From JALCLA01 sp965653565 (GTDB lineage Bacteria; Pseudomonadota; Gammaproteobacteria; Xanthomonadales; Xanthomonadaceae), in assembly GCA_965653565.1 (NCBI GenBank), contig CBFHAI010000028.1, positions 1 through 56,289 on the forward strand: a stretch of 56,289 bases of DNA. Reading direction: 5' to 3'. Both the position numbers and the translations under genes were made by a program. The notes beneath the pieces are model-generated. The model had not been told where the DNA came from, made no database searches, and saw only the letters and a list, made by a program, of their open reading frames with translations. Positions 25,893 to 34,654 of the stretch are shown piece after piece; the stretch's first letter is position 1, and every line of letters begins with the position of its first letter.

Positions 25893-27258
25893 TCGAGCCG
25901 CCGTCCTGCTGGTGGAAGACGATCCGGCGCAGCGCACGCTCGTCGCCAATATTCTCACCGGCGCCGGCTTCACGGTGCGCGCAGCCGATGGCTTGCACGC
26001 GGCGATGGCGATGCTCGGCGACGACGCGCTGCAGCTGGTGTTGTCGGATTACAAGCTGGCCGACGGCGACGGTCTGGCCTTGCTGCGCGAAGTGCGCACG
26101 CGCCGGCCGGAATTGAGCTTCGTGCTGGTGACGGCCTATGGCAGCATCGAGCACGCGGTGAGCGCGATACGCGCCGGCGCCGACGACTATCTCGCCAAGC
26201 CGTTCGAACGCCAGGCGCTGTTGCTGGCCGTCGACAAAGCGCTGCGCACGCGCGCATTGCGCGAAGAGAATCGCAAACTGGTCGATGCGCTCGGCGAGCG
26301 CGAACGCCTGGTCGATCTGATCGGCACCGCGCCGGCGATGCAGAAACTCTATCGCCAGATCGAGCGCGTCGCGCCGACCGACGCCACCGTGCTGCTGTAC
26401 GGCGAATCGGGCACCGGCAAGGAACTGGCGGCGCGCGCCCTGCACAAGCTGTCGCGACGCGCGAACGGCGCCTTCGTCGCCGTCAATTGCGCCGCGATTC
26501 CCGAAGGCCTGATCGAAGCCGAATTCTTCGGCGCCGAACGCGGCGCCTACACCGGCGCCAACGCCAGCCGCGCCGGCTATTTCGAGCAGGCGAACGGCGG
26601 CACGCTGTTCCTCGATGAACTCGGCGAGCTGCCGCTCGCCTTGCAGCCGAAACTGCTGCGCGCCTTGCAGGAAGGGCGCATCACGCGCGTCGGCGGCCGC
26701 GGCGAAATCGCGCTCGACCTGCGCGTGATCGCGGCGACCAATCGTGATCTGAAACGCGAAATGGCCGAAGCCCGTTTCCGCGAAGATCTCTATTACCGCC
26801 TCGCCGTCGTCACGCTGACCCTGCCGCCGCTGCGCGACCGCCGCGAAGACATCCCGGTGCTCGTCGAGCACTTCGCCCGCCGCGCCGCCCTGCAGCACCA
26901 ACTGCCATCGACGACGCTGCCGAAAAGCGTGCTGCGCGCGCTGATGGATCGTCCCTGGTCCGGCAATGTGCGCGAACTGGCGCACAGCGTCGAGCGCCTG
27001 CTGCTGCTCGGCGAAGACGGCGAAGCCGACGCGGCCGACCTGCCGCCGCAATCGCACCCGATAACCAGCGCCGACTTCCGCCTGCCGCCCGAAGGCCTCG
27101 ACTGGGACGCGCTCGAACGCGATCTGCTGCAGCAGGCGTTGGCGCTGTCGGAAGGCAACCGCACCCGAGCGGCGCGCTTGTTGAATCTGCCGTACAAGGC
27201 GTTTTTGTACCGGATCGAAAAGCATGGGTTGATCGTCGCGCCCCAAACGTTGGGCTAG
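25885..27258 (+). CDS. NtrC-family sigma-54-dependent response regulator
   Basis: 457 residues from ATG 25885, inside the end of the kinase gene. The receiver domain (about 1-120) has acidic residues LVEDDP, phosphoacceptor Asp55 (LSDYKLADG) and Lys in YLAKPF. The AAA+ domain (about 140-370) has Walker A GESGTGKE at about 173, the sigma-54 contact loop GAYTGA at about 218 (usual GAFTGA with Tyr), and Walker B GGTLFLDELGELP. A Fis-type helix-turn-helix closes the protein (NRTRAARLLNLPYKAFLYRIEKHGL). All parts for sigma-54 activation are intact. Its target promoter is not evident in the window. Confidence 0.95.
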   Translation: MADRAAVLLVEDDPAQRTLVANILTGAGFTVRAADGLHAAMAMLGDDALQLVLSDYKLADGDGLALLREVRTRRPELSFVLVTAYGSIEHAVSAIRAGADDYLAKPFERQALLLAVDKALRTRALREENRKLVDALGERERLVDLIGTAPAMQKLYRQIERVAPTDATVLLYGESGTGKELAARALHKLSRRANGAFVAVNCAAIPEGLIEAEFFGAERGAYTGANASRAGYFEQANGGTLFLDELGELPLALQPKLLRALQEGRITRVGGRGEIALDLRVIAATNRDLKREMAEARFREDLYYRLAVVTLTLPPLRDRREDIPVLVEHFARRAALQHQLPSTTLPKSVLRALMDRPWSGNVRELAHSVERLLLLGEDGEADAADLPPQSHPITSADFRLPPEGLDWDALERDLLQQALALSEGNRTRAARLLNLPYKAFLYRIEKHGLIVAPQTLG

Positions 27259-27439
27259 GGCGAATCGCACGTGCTGCGCCTGAATCGATTCGGGCAGGCA
27301 GCGCATGGCATTTCGCAACGAGCAGTTTCGCGTTGCCATTTCCGCATCTGGTCGTTCTGGCTTGCGACCTGACCATTTCTGTGACCGCACACGTAGAGCA
27401 CCACACCGGGCCCAACCATTCCCGGGTGTGGAGACGACG

Positions 27440-30400
27440 TTGAAAAAGAACAGATTCAGAAGTTCTGCAACTATTCGTTACATTTCGTTGTTAGCCGCTT
27501 GTGTGATTTCGCAAGTTTCCGCCGCTGCAGTGTCCGAAGTTCGGCTGCACCCGGCCTCCTCCGAAACGGCCGAAGTTCGCGAATCACAGGCCTATCCTTT
27601 CAAAACACTGGAGACAACTTCCGACGCCACGGTCAGTTTTACGATCGACCCGGCGGTCGAAATAGCAAGCGCGGATTTTTTTGAACGCTATGGAGAACGT
27701 TTTGGCTTGAGCGCCGACGACACCTTCGTTCTGATCAAGACCGTTGAGAGCGAAACCGGCACCGTGATCCGATTTCGCCAGCACTACAAGGGCGTGCCGG
27801 TTGAGGCGTCGTACGTGGCTTTGGTGGAGCGCGAGGGTCGCGTCGTGTCCGGTACGGGCCGCATCGTGCCCGGCATCTCGCTCGATACACGCCCGAAGCT
27901 CGATGCAAAATCGGCCGCGCGCAAGGCACTCACAGCGGTCGACAACGGCCCGAACTTGAAAGCTTCGCAAGTAGGCTCGGAGCTGTTGGTGCGAAGGGCG
28001 GTCTGGGAGCGGAAGGACGCGCCCGCCCAACTGGCCTACCGGTTCAACCTGCGCGACGGCGAAGTGCCCGTCACACTGCTGATCGATGCATCATCGGGCG
28101 AAACACTGCAGATCGCCGATTCGCGCAAGCGCGCACTGAGCAATATCACGGTCGATCCCGTACTGACCCACTACGACGGGCCGGTACCACTGAAAGTCTC
28201 CGAGTCGACCGACCTCGCCAACGGTGCCATCACCCGGCGGCTGCATCGTCTGCCGGCCAATGGTAGGCCGGAATATCAGGTGTTCTGCAATGTGTTCGCA
28301 GGCTTGCCGGATTATCCAGACGCCGAACCTTTCCTCGACACCGATGTGGACAATGTCTTCGACCTGCCGGTCCTGTGCGAAGGCACCGCCGGGACGCAAG
28401 TCATGCTCGGGATCGAACAGACACTCGATCTGCTGGAAAGCGTCGGTTTCAAGGGCGTCGACAATGTCGGCAACCAGCCGATCGTTGCCGTGATCGATTA
28501 CGGCAACAAACCATCGGACTCCAGCTTGTCATACTTCGCAAAAGGCCCGCTTTTCATCGGTCCCGACATTGTCGCCTCGGCTTTGGTCTTCCACGGCGAG
28601 CCAAAATACACTGTGCCCGGCTTCCCCGGCGTCGATATGAGTAGTGTGGCGCACGAGCTCAAGCATGCGATTGATGCTTTTACGGGGAACTTCGAGTCCT
28701 ATACCGCGTGCAGTGAAGGCGCCAGTGTCGAAGAGGGCTCGGCCGTCGTCCTGTCCGGTGCGGTGCAGCGAGCTTTCCGCGAAGCACAGGGAAATATCTG
28801 GGATTGGACCTTGTTCGACGAATACCTGCCGACGAATCCTCAGGTCAAAATCCCCAACCTCGCCGCTCCTGAGGCTAGCGGATTTCCCGGCACCTACGGT
28901 GTGGATGCGAGCGGGAAGCCGTTCGACCCTCAATTTTTTCCGATCCCCGCCTCCTGTGTCCTGCCGGAATACAACCAGCACCGCAACGGCGCCATCGCGT
29001 GGAAAGTCTACCGTCTGCTTTCGGAGGGCGGCCAAGGCGTCAACGCCGCTGGCGAAAGTTACAGCGTCATCGGCATCGGCGCGCACAAAGCGATAGAACT
29101 CGTAATTTGGAGCACGCTGTTCTATCCGGAGCACGGCGGCTTCGTGAGCATGCGAATGGCCAACCTTGTGACAGCCGCCTGGCGCTGGCCGGGCGGCAGC
29201 GAAGCTGATTCCATCGCCAACGCCTGGGCCGCCGTAAACGTGGGCGACCCGGCCACGGGTGCGCTGGACTACTCGCCTCACGACGGTGCTGTCGACGTTC
29301 TACCGTGGCCGGCAAAACTTGCCATTCGCCTGCATAAAGACAGTCCGGTGAGTTCGCACCTGTTGCAGATTTCATACTTCCCGGATTTTCCTGCCGATCC
29401 TGCATTGACCTACGAAAAAGCCTTGCCCGATGAGATCAAAGACGCCGAAGACCCGAGCTATTCGTGGGTCACGTACCACGTTCCTGTACAGGCGGACATG
29501 GCCTATTACTGGCGCGTCATGCCGACAGCGCTCAAGCCCAACGCCTGCCCGGCAGCGCCCGAATGCGCGATAGTCGGCCTCTGGCAGCCGGCGCGAGCAT
29601 TCAAAACAGCCGAGTTGGCGATCGACGAAATAGCGCCGGCCTCGGATCAGGTCTACCCGTGGTCGACGGAATTCATCACCGGCCATGCCCCCGGGATGGA
29701 ATTCATCGAACTGCGGTTATGCGAAAAGGTCTCGCTGCTGCCTGGCGGATGCTCGGCGCCTTTGCTGCTCACCTTGCCCGCCGCGACGGATCCACCGGAT
29801 GGAAAACAGCATGCCTTCGTCAATACGCGAGTGGACCAGGTGTATCGATGGACGGCCACCGCAATCGGCCCGCTCGACGCGTGGGGCCAGCCCACCAAGG
29901 GTGCGGCGCTGAAAGACGGCGTGTCGTACCCGAAAACCTTCCACACGATCAGGCCAGTGCCGACCTTGGTAAAACCTTGGGATGGCTGGACGTTTTCGCC
30001 GTGGGCAATCCAGGCGCAGGTCGAACCGGTCGATGGCATCGACCAACCCGGAATTTCCGGCTGGTGCGAATTCGTGGTGAAGGGCGACCTGGGCGTCGCG
30101 GACACCGAACCGAAGCAACTGGTCACCCAGCCCGGCACCTGGAGCATCGAGTTCGACGTGCCGCCGCCGGCCAAGACACCGTACTACGTGTCCGCGGTTT
30201 GCTTCGGACCCGAGTTGCAGGCGCCGATCGGCGTGGGACGGGAAGAAACCAAGCCGTCCGAAGAGCATCTCTTCATCGCAGACTATGAACTGGTGCGGCC
30301 TACGAATCTGAAGCCATTCGACGGCGAGATCATTCCGTTCGCAGACCAGCCCAACACGATGCTTTTTGGCGAGTGGGATTCTGTGCCCGGCGCCGATGAG

Positions 30401-31414
30401 TACGTGGCGAAAGTCCTGCCTCCCGCGGGGGGAAGCTACGCGGTCACCAAGCCCCACAAGGCGGGAAACGCGACGCAAAAAGTCTCGCTCGGCACCGGTC
30501 CGCAACTTATCACCGGCAATGGCTGCTGGAGCGTGCGCGCGATCAAAGGTGCGCTCCAGGGGCCCGAGTCGGAGAAAACCTGCTGGAAAGTGGGGCCCGA
30601 CAAGCCCTGGCCTTTGACTCCAGCCAACGGGTCGACCGAGGTACCGTTGGGCGTCGAGCTCGTGTTCGAGTCCCACTTCACGCCCACCGAATCGTTCCTG
30701 GTCGAGGTGCGAGAAGACTCGCCCGTCGGTCCCTTCGCCCACACTCACACCCTCACATCCAACGATTGGATCGACCCGCTGGACGACATCCACACCGTGG
30801 TGGTCAACCTCACCGATGACTACATGGAGCACGGCAAGACATACTGCTGGCAGGTCACCAATCCGGGCGCACCGGGAATGGGCGACGAGGTGAGCGACTG
30901 GTCGTGCTTCTCGACCTCTGCTGCCCCTCCGCCACAGGCCGGCGATGCCCCGGTGGACAGCATGTTCGACCCGTCGCTGGGCTTCGTGGACGGGCTGCTG
31001 GTGCCGGACTTCGTTAACGGTGTGGTGGCGGGCTGGATGCCGAAAGCCGGGGCTGACAGTTACATCGTGGCGCTGGGGTGTCCCGTGCCCGATCTGCAGA
31101 ACCCGACTGCCCTGCTGATAAATCAAGACTGGGCGGCGAAGATCGTTAGTGCTTCCGACCTCACGGCCGACGCGCAGCAGTTCGGTAGCGGACCGATGGG
31201 TGAGCGTCTGTGGGCCGTACTGGTGACACCACTCGTCAATCCGGGGGATGTCGGCCGGAGTTGCGAGGTCGGTATCTGGCCCTGCTCCGGCATGGGAACG
31301 GAAGATTTCAAGTGCGGCGAAGGGCATCTCTCCGAGCCCTTCATGATTTGGGGCGGGCCGAACAACTGTCCGGCCGGTTACGTCGGATGGCCTGAAGGCT
31401 GTCTGGCGCAGTAG
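27440..31414 (+). CDS. Large secreted M4-type (thermolysin-like) metalloprotease with Ig/FN3-like repeats
   Basis: 1,324 residues. Start taken as TTG 27440 because GGAG lies 6 bases upstream and the result is a good signal peptide (KKNRF ... SQVSAA); GTG 27428 is the alternative. Residues about 55-230 look like an FTP/PepSY-type propeptide (GLSADDTFVLIKTVESETGTVIRFRQ, GVPVEASYVAL). The zinc motif is HELKH at 405-409 and a following glutamate lies in VEEGSAVVLSG (about 431). The third region QHRNGAIAWKVYRLLSEGG (His near 514) parallels the catalytic histidine segment of thermolysin. The usual NEAxSD is changed to EEGSAV, so activity is likely but not certain. After about residue 620 several Ig/FN3-like domains follow. 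The 5' third is about 50% GC against 63% later. Confidence 0.78.
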   Translation: MKKNRFRSSATIRYISLLAACVISQVSAAAVSEVRLHPASSETAEVRESQAYPFKTLETTSDATVSFTIDPAVEIASADFFERYGERFGLSADDTFVLIKTVESETGTVIRFRQHYKGVPVEASYVALVEREGRVVSGTGRIVPGISLDTRPKLDAKSAARKALTAVDNGPNLKASQVGSELLVRRAVWERKDAPAQLAYRFNLRDGEVPVTLLIDASSGETLQIADSRKRALSNITVDPVLTHYDGPVPLKVSESTDLANGAITRRLHRLPANGRPEYQVFCNVFAGLPDYPDAEPFLDTDVDNVFDLPVLCEGTAGTQVMLGIEQTLDLLESVGFKGVDNVGNQPIVAVIDYGNKPSDSSLSYFAKGPLFIGPDIVASALVFHGEPKYTVPGFPGVDMSSVAHELKHAIDAFTGNFESYTACSEGASVEEGSAVVLSGAVQRAFREAQGNIWDWTLFDEYLPTNPQVKIPNLAAPEASGFPGTYGVDASGKPFDPQFFPIPASCVLPEYNQHRNGAIAWKVYRLLSEGGQGVNAAGESYSVIGIGAHKAIELVIWSTLFYPEHGGFVSMRMANLVTAAWRWPGGSEADSIANAWAAVNVGDPATGALDYSPHDGAVDVLPWPAKLAIRLHKDSPVSSHLLQISYFPDFPADPALTYEKALPDEIKDAEDPSYSWVTYHVPVQADMAYYWRVMPTALKPNACPAAPECAIVGLWQPARAFKTAELAIDEIAPASDQVYPWSTEFITGHAPGMEFIELRLCEKVSLLPGGCSAPLLLTLPAATDPPDGKQHAFVNTRVDQVYRWTATAIGPLDAWGQPTKGAALKDGVSYPKTFHTIRPVPTLVKPWDGWTFSPWAIQAQVEPVDGIDQPGISGWCEFVVKGDLGVADTEPKQLVTQPGTWSIEFDVPPPAKTPYYVSAVCFGPELQAPIGVGREETKPSEEHLFIADYELVRPTNLKPFDGEIIPFADQPNTMLFGEWDSVPGADEYVAKVLPPAGGSYAVTKPHKAGNATQKVSLGTGPQLITGNGCWSVRAIKGALQGPESEKTCWKVGPDKPWPLTPANGSTEVPLGVELVFESHFTPTESFLVEVREDSPVGPFAHTHTLTSNDWIDPLDDIHTVVVNLTDDYMEHGKTYCWQVTNPGAPGMGDEVSDWSCFSTSAAPPPQAGDAPVDSMFDPSLGFVDGLLVPDFVNGVVAGWMPKAGADSYIVALGCPVPDLQNPTALLINQDWAAKIVSASDLTADAQQFGSGPMGERLWAVLVTPLVNPGDVGRSCEVGIWPCSGMGTEDFKCGEGHLSEPFMIWGGPNNCPAGYVGWPEGCLAQ

Positions 31415-31618
31415 GGGTACAGGCGACGCGGCCATTGCCCAGGCATTGCCGCGTCGCTCTGTTCAATCGATCCGGATTTGTCGCGCACCGGAATACAGCG
31501 TCTCGACCGGTCTCGGACGAGTTGCGAGTCCGTCTTAACGAAAACGCCCGTTTGCGCTACTGTCGCTCCCCGGCTGCCGTCTCATTGCAGCCGGTTTCCG
31601 GTGGCTGACGGGGCTCAC

Positions 31619-32572
31619 ATGCATTTCCGACTGCCGCGGCTGGCTTTGCGTTCGCAACTGCGCATCCAGCAGCTCAACATGATTCTGCGGCTGATCGAAA
31701 CCGGCACCGTACGCGGTGCGGCGGACGAGTTGGCGTTGAGCCAGTCGGCGGTGACGAAGTCGTTGAAGGAACTCGAGTCGCTGCTCGGCGTGCCGCTGTT
31801 CGATCGCGATGCGCGCGGGCTGAAACCGACGATCTATTGCGCGCCGCTGGAACAATTCGCGCGCGATACGCTGCTCGGGCTCGATGCGGCGGTCGGTTCG
31901 ATCCGCAATCTGCTGCGCGGCCACGAGGGCCGCGTGTGCATCGGCGCCAACCCGGGCTACGCGGAGAACACGCTGGTCGATACGTTGCCGGCGATCCGCA
32001 CCGCCTTTCCGCGCCTGGTGGTGTATCTGCACTCGGGTTCGAACGTGGAACTGGTGCGTCAGCTCGACAGCGGCGAACTCGATTTCGCGCTGCTTTCGCC
32101 ACCGCTGCATCTGGACCGTTCGCATTACACCTTCCTGCCGCTGACCAACGAGCCGCTGGTGAGCGTGGTGCGGCCATCGCATCCGTTCGCGAACAACGAT
32201 CTGCTGCTCACGTCCGATCTGCTCGATGCGGCCTGGGTGCTGCCGCCGCACCAGGATCCTTTGCGCGAACTGATCGGCTTCTCGCTGATGGCCTCGGGCA
32301 GCGACGAGCCGTCGGAATTGATCGAAGCCAATTCGATCTCGATGGCGCTCGATCTTGCGGCGCGACTCGATTTGGTGACGGTGGCGCCCGAATCGCTGGC
32401 GCGTCCGCTGCTCGCGCAGGGCCGCCTGGTCGTGGTGAAGACGTCGTATGCGCTCACGCCGATGCGCGTGGGCGTGCTGCGTTACCGTCGGCGCGAACTG
32501 CGCGCCGGCGCGCACGGTGTGCTGGCGACCTTGTTGCGCACCTTGCGGGCGGCGCGGCGCGGCAATCGCTGA
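31619..32572 (+). CDS. LysR-family transcriptional regulator
   Basis: 317 residues from ATG 31619; upstream in-frame codons only add an arginine-rich tail-like stretch. The winged helix-turn-helix spans about residues 15-75 (LIETGTVRGAADELALSQSAVTKSLKELESLLGVPLFDRD). The effector domain (about 95-300) has the periplasmic-binding-protein-like fold, beginning GRVCIGANPGYAENTLV. The neighbours (an exported protein ahead, a metalloprotease behind) do not point to a regulon, and no divergent target gene is present. Confidence 0.88.
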   Translation: MHFRLPRLALRSQLRIQQLNMILRLIETGTVRGAADELALSQSAVTKSLKELESLLGVPLFDRDARGLKPTIYCAPLEQFARDTLLGLDAAVGSIRNLLRGHEGRVCIGANPGYAENTLVDTLPAIRTAFPRLVVYLHSGSNVELVRQLDSGELDFALLSPPLHLDRSHYTFLPLTNEPLVSVVRPSHPFANNDLLLTSDLLDAAWVLPPHQDPLRELIGFSLMASGSDEPSELIEANSISMALDLAARLDLVTVAPESLARPLLAQGRLVVVKTSYALTPMRVGVLRYRRRELRAGAHGVLATLLRTLRAARRGNR

Positions 32573-32744
32573 TCGACGCTGTCGGAAGATTGCCGTATCA
32601 CATTTGCCGTAATCGGCAACGGGTTTCCTGCTTTGGGGAAACTTCGGCGGCGACAGCGTTGAAACCGGTCGCGCGACGGCGCATTCAAGCTGGCACAGGC
32701 CTTGCTCAAGCCTGCCGCGGGAATTCACCCGAGGAGGACGACCC

Positions 32745-33311
32745 ATGCGCCACAACCCACCCTTGCTGTCACGCGCCACCTTCGCCGTCGCACTCGCGCT
32801 GTCGGCCGCGTCGCTGGTCGCTTATGCCGGCGAAGCCAGCGACAGCACCGAAATTCAAGTGTTCGCGAACGGCAAGCAGGAAAAGATCACGCTCGACGAT
32901 CTGAAAATCGGCGAGACGCGCCAGGTCTACAGCGAAGCCGGCACCCTCGTCACCGTGACGCGGCTGGCCGATTCGATCGAGCTCGATATCGCCGGCGAGA
33001 AGACCAGCGTGCCGATGCATCACGCGCTCGGGGAGAACGAATGGGGTGCGATGATTGAAGGCGAACAAACGCTGGCCGAAGCCGGCAAACACGTCGTTCG
33101 CATCCACAAGATCGGCGAGGGTGGCGACCATGCCGGCGCGCATCACAAGGTGATCGTGCTCGACAAGGACGGCGAAGGCCCGCATGAAATCGAGCTCGAT
33201 GGCGCGCAGATCGTGATGAAGCACGATGGTCCCGGCGAAAAAGCCGTATTCGTCAAGCGCAAGGTGGTGAAGGATGCCGCTGCCGACGCTGCCACCGGCG
33301 ACGAGAAGTAG
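32745..33311 (+). CDS. Exported protein of unknown function
   Basis: 188 residues. A clear signal peptide ends near residue 29 (SLVAYAGEA) and AGGAGGA-like sequence is the ribosome-binding site before the ATG at 32745. The mature part is beta-rich, very charged, with many Asp/Glu/Lys and a histidine cluster (GGDHAGAHHKVIVLDKDGEG), ending in an acidic-alanine tail. It might bind metal, but I recognise no family. A perfect 12-bp hairpin follows about 50 bases after the stop. Confidence 0.7.
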   Translation: MRHNPPLLSRATFAVALALSAASLVAYAGEASDSTEIQVFANGKQEKITLDDLKIGETRQVYSEAGTLVTVTRLADSIELDIAGEKTSVPMHHALGENEWGAMIEGEQTLAEAGKHVVRIHKIGEGGDHAGAHHKVIVLDKDGEGPHEIELDGAQIVMKHDGPGEKAVFVKRKVVKDAAADAATGDEK

Positions 33312-33362
33312 CGCGCGCAAGACGCCGATCGCCGTCTGGCACCAAACGCCAATCGAGCCTCG

Positions 33363-33389
33363 CGACACCCGGCATTGTGCCGGGTGTCG
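33363..33389 (+). terminator. Perfect 12-bp hairpin between exported protein and trmL
   Basis: CGACACCCGGCA at 33363-33374 and its exact reverse complement at 33378-33389 enclose a three-base loop TTG. No T-run follows. Its place just after one gene and before another suggests a transcript-end structure. Confidence 0.5.
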
Positions 33390-33422
33390 ACAGCACGTCA
33401 GATGTCGACCCCATGCTTGGGC

Positions 33423-33428
33423 GATAAT
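33423..33428 (+). promoter_or_regulatory. Putative -10 box directly before trmL
   Basis: GATAAT ends 6 bases before the trmL ATG at 33435. If used, transcription would start at or within a few bases of the ATG and the mRNA would be leaderless. No ribosome-binding site is visible in the six intervening bases, which fits that reading. A convincing -35 was not found. Confidence 0.35.
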
Positions 33429-33434
33429 CGCCGC

Positions 33435-33899
33435 ATGCTCCATGTCGTCCTGCACCAGCCTGAAATCCCGCCGAACACCGGCAACGTGATCCGACTTTGC
33501 GCCAATACCGGCGCGAAGCTGCATCTGATCGAGCCGCTCGGTTTCGAACTCGACGATGCCAAGTTGCGACGCGCCGGTCTGGACTATCACGAGTTCACGC
33601 AGTTGACCGTGCATGCGTCGCTCGATGCTTTTCTCGCAGCGGCCGCGCCGCGGCGCCTGTTCGCGTTCTCGACGCGCGGCCGCGTGCGGTACGACAGCGT
33701 CGCCTACGCCGCCGGCGATGCATTGATGTTCGGGTCGGAAACGCGCGGGCTGCCGGCCTCCGTGTTCGAAACCATTCCCGACGATCATCGCCTTTGCCTG
33801 CCGATGCGCGAAGGCAATCGCAGCCTGAATCTCTCCAACGCCGTGGCGGTCGCGGTGTACGAAGCGTGGCGGCAGTCGGGCTTCAGCAACGCCCGCTGA
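33435..33899 (+). CDS. trmL: tRNA (cytidine/uridine-34 2'-O)-methyltransferase TrmL
   Basis: 154 residues, the normal length for this SPOUT enzyme. The N terminus HVVLHQPEIPPNTGNVIRLCANTG is diagnostic. The knot region shows LMFGSETRGLP and PMREGNRSLNLSNAVAVAVYEAWRQ, which bind S-adenosylmethionine. TrmL methylates the wobble ribose of certain tRNA-Leu species. The start was set at 33435 because the conserved protein begins exactly there. Confidence 0.95.
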   Translation: MLHVVLHQPEIPPNTGNVIRLCANTGAKLHLIEPLGFELDDAKLRRAGLDYHEFTQLTVHASLDAFLAAAAPRRLFAFSTRGRVRYDSVAYAAGDALMFGSETRGLPASVFETIPDDHRLCLPMREGNRSLNLSNAVAVAVYEAWRQSGFSNAR

Positions 33900-34015
33900 A
33901 TTTCGGCCCCTGCCGCAAGTCACGAGCGCGAAGCGAGTTCAGCACCGGGTTAGTGCGCGGCGACGATGCTTCGCCGCGGCCACACTCGTGGCTGCACAAA
34001 ATGGAGATCATGCGT

Positions 34016-34579
34016 ATGAAACGCACCGTCGCACTCGCAGCACTTGCCCTTGCCACCGCCCTTCCGTTCACCGCCAGCGCGGCCGACCTCGATTACAGCT
34101 ACTTCGAAGCCGGCAAGACCTGGGTCGAAGCCGACGGCGGCGCCGATGCCGATGGCTGGGCCGCGCAGGGTTCGTTCGCCATCACCCCGTTCCTGCACGT
34201 CTACGGCGGCTACGGCAGCAGCAAGATCGACGATTCGAACATCGATGCCGACATCTCGCGCCTGGGCCTTGGCTGGAACACCAGCATCAACGAAACCAGC
34301 GACCTCGTTGTTCGCGCGAACTATCTCGACGTCGACGCCGGTTTCCCGTTCGGCGAAGCAGAAGGCTACGAAGCCGAAGTCGGCATGCGTTCTGCCTGGC
34401 TGCCGAACTTCGAAACCTATTTCGCCGCAGGCTACGCCGATATCGATCGCGGCGATGGCGATTTCTACGGCAAGCTCGGCGCGCAGTACAAGTTCAACAA
34501 GATGTGGGGCGTGACCGCCAGCGCCACGCTGTCGGACGATGCCAACGAGTACTTCATCGGACCGCGCATCAGCTTCTGA
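34016..34579 (+). CDS. Ax21-family small outer-membrane beta-barrel protein
   Basis: 187 residues from ATG 34016, chosen because GGAG (34003-34006) is 9 bases upstream; ATGs at 34010 and 34001 are in frame too. The signal peptide ends at TASAA. The mature part opens LDYSYFEAGKTWVEADG and shows alternating amphipathic strands (FLHVYGGYGSSKID, DLVVRANYLDVD, ETYFAAGYADID, GKLGAQYKFNKMWGV), ending in YFIGPRISF with the C-terminal aromatic residue needed for barrel assembly. The pattern matches Ax21 proteins of Xanthomonas and Stenotrophomonas, which are small outer-membrane or vesicle-associated barrels. An intrinsic terminator follows. Confidence 0.82.
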   Translation: MKRTVALAALALATALPFTASAADLDYSYFEAGKTWVEADGGADADGWAAQGSFAITPFLHVYGGYGSSKIDDSNIDADISRLGLGWNTSINETSDLVVRANYLDVDAGFPFGEAEGYEAEVGMRSAWLPNFETYFAAGYADIDRGDGDFYGKLGAQYKFNKMWGVTASATLSDDANEYFIGPRISF

Positions 34580-34625
34580 TCGCAAGCTTGATCGCGAGCT
34601 TCCGTTCGCGTCACGCGAGTAAAAC

Positions 34626-34654
34626 AAAAAGCCCGGCGCAAGCCGGGCTTTTTT
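34626..34654. terminator. Bidirectional intrinsic terminator (Ax21-like / gpsA)
   Basis: Stem GCCCGGC (34631-34637), loop GCAA, stem GCCGGGC (34642-34648), preceded by five A and followed by six T. It works for the forward barrel gene and the reverse gpsA gene, whose stop codon abuts it. The clearest terminator in the window. Confidence 0.92.

Noticed and set aside
27300..27400. Sigma-54 promoter upstream of the M4 protease
   Set aside because: TGGCA and TGGTC look-alikes exist, but the distance from GG to the GC element is 12-13 bases instead of 10.
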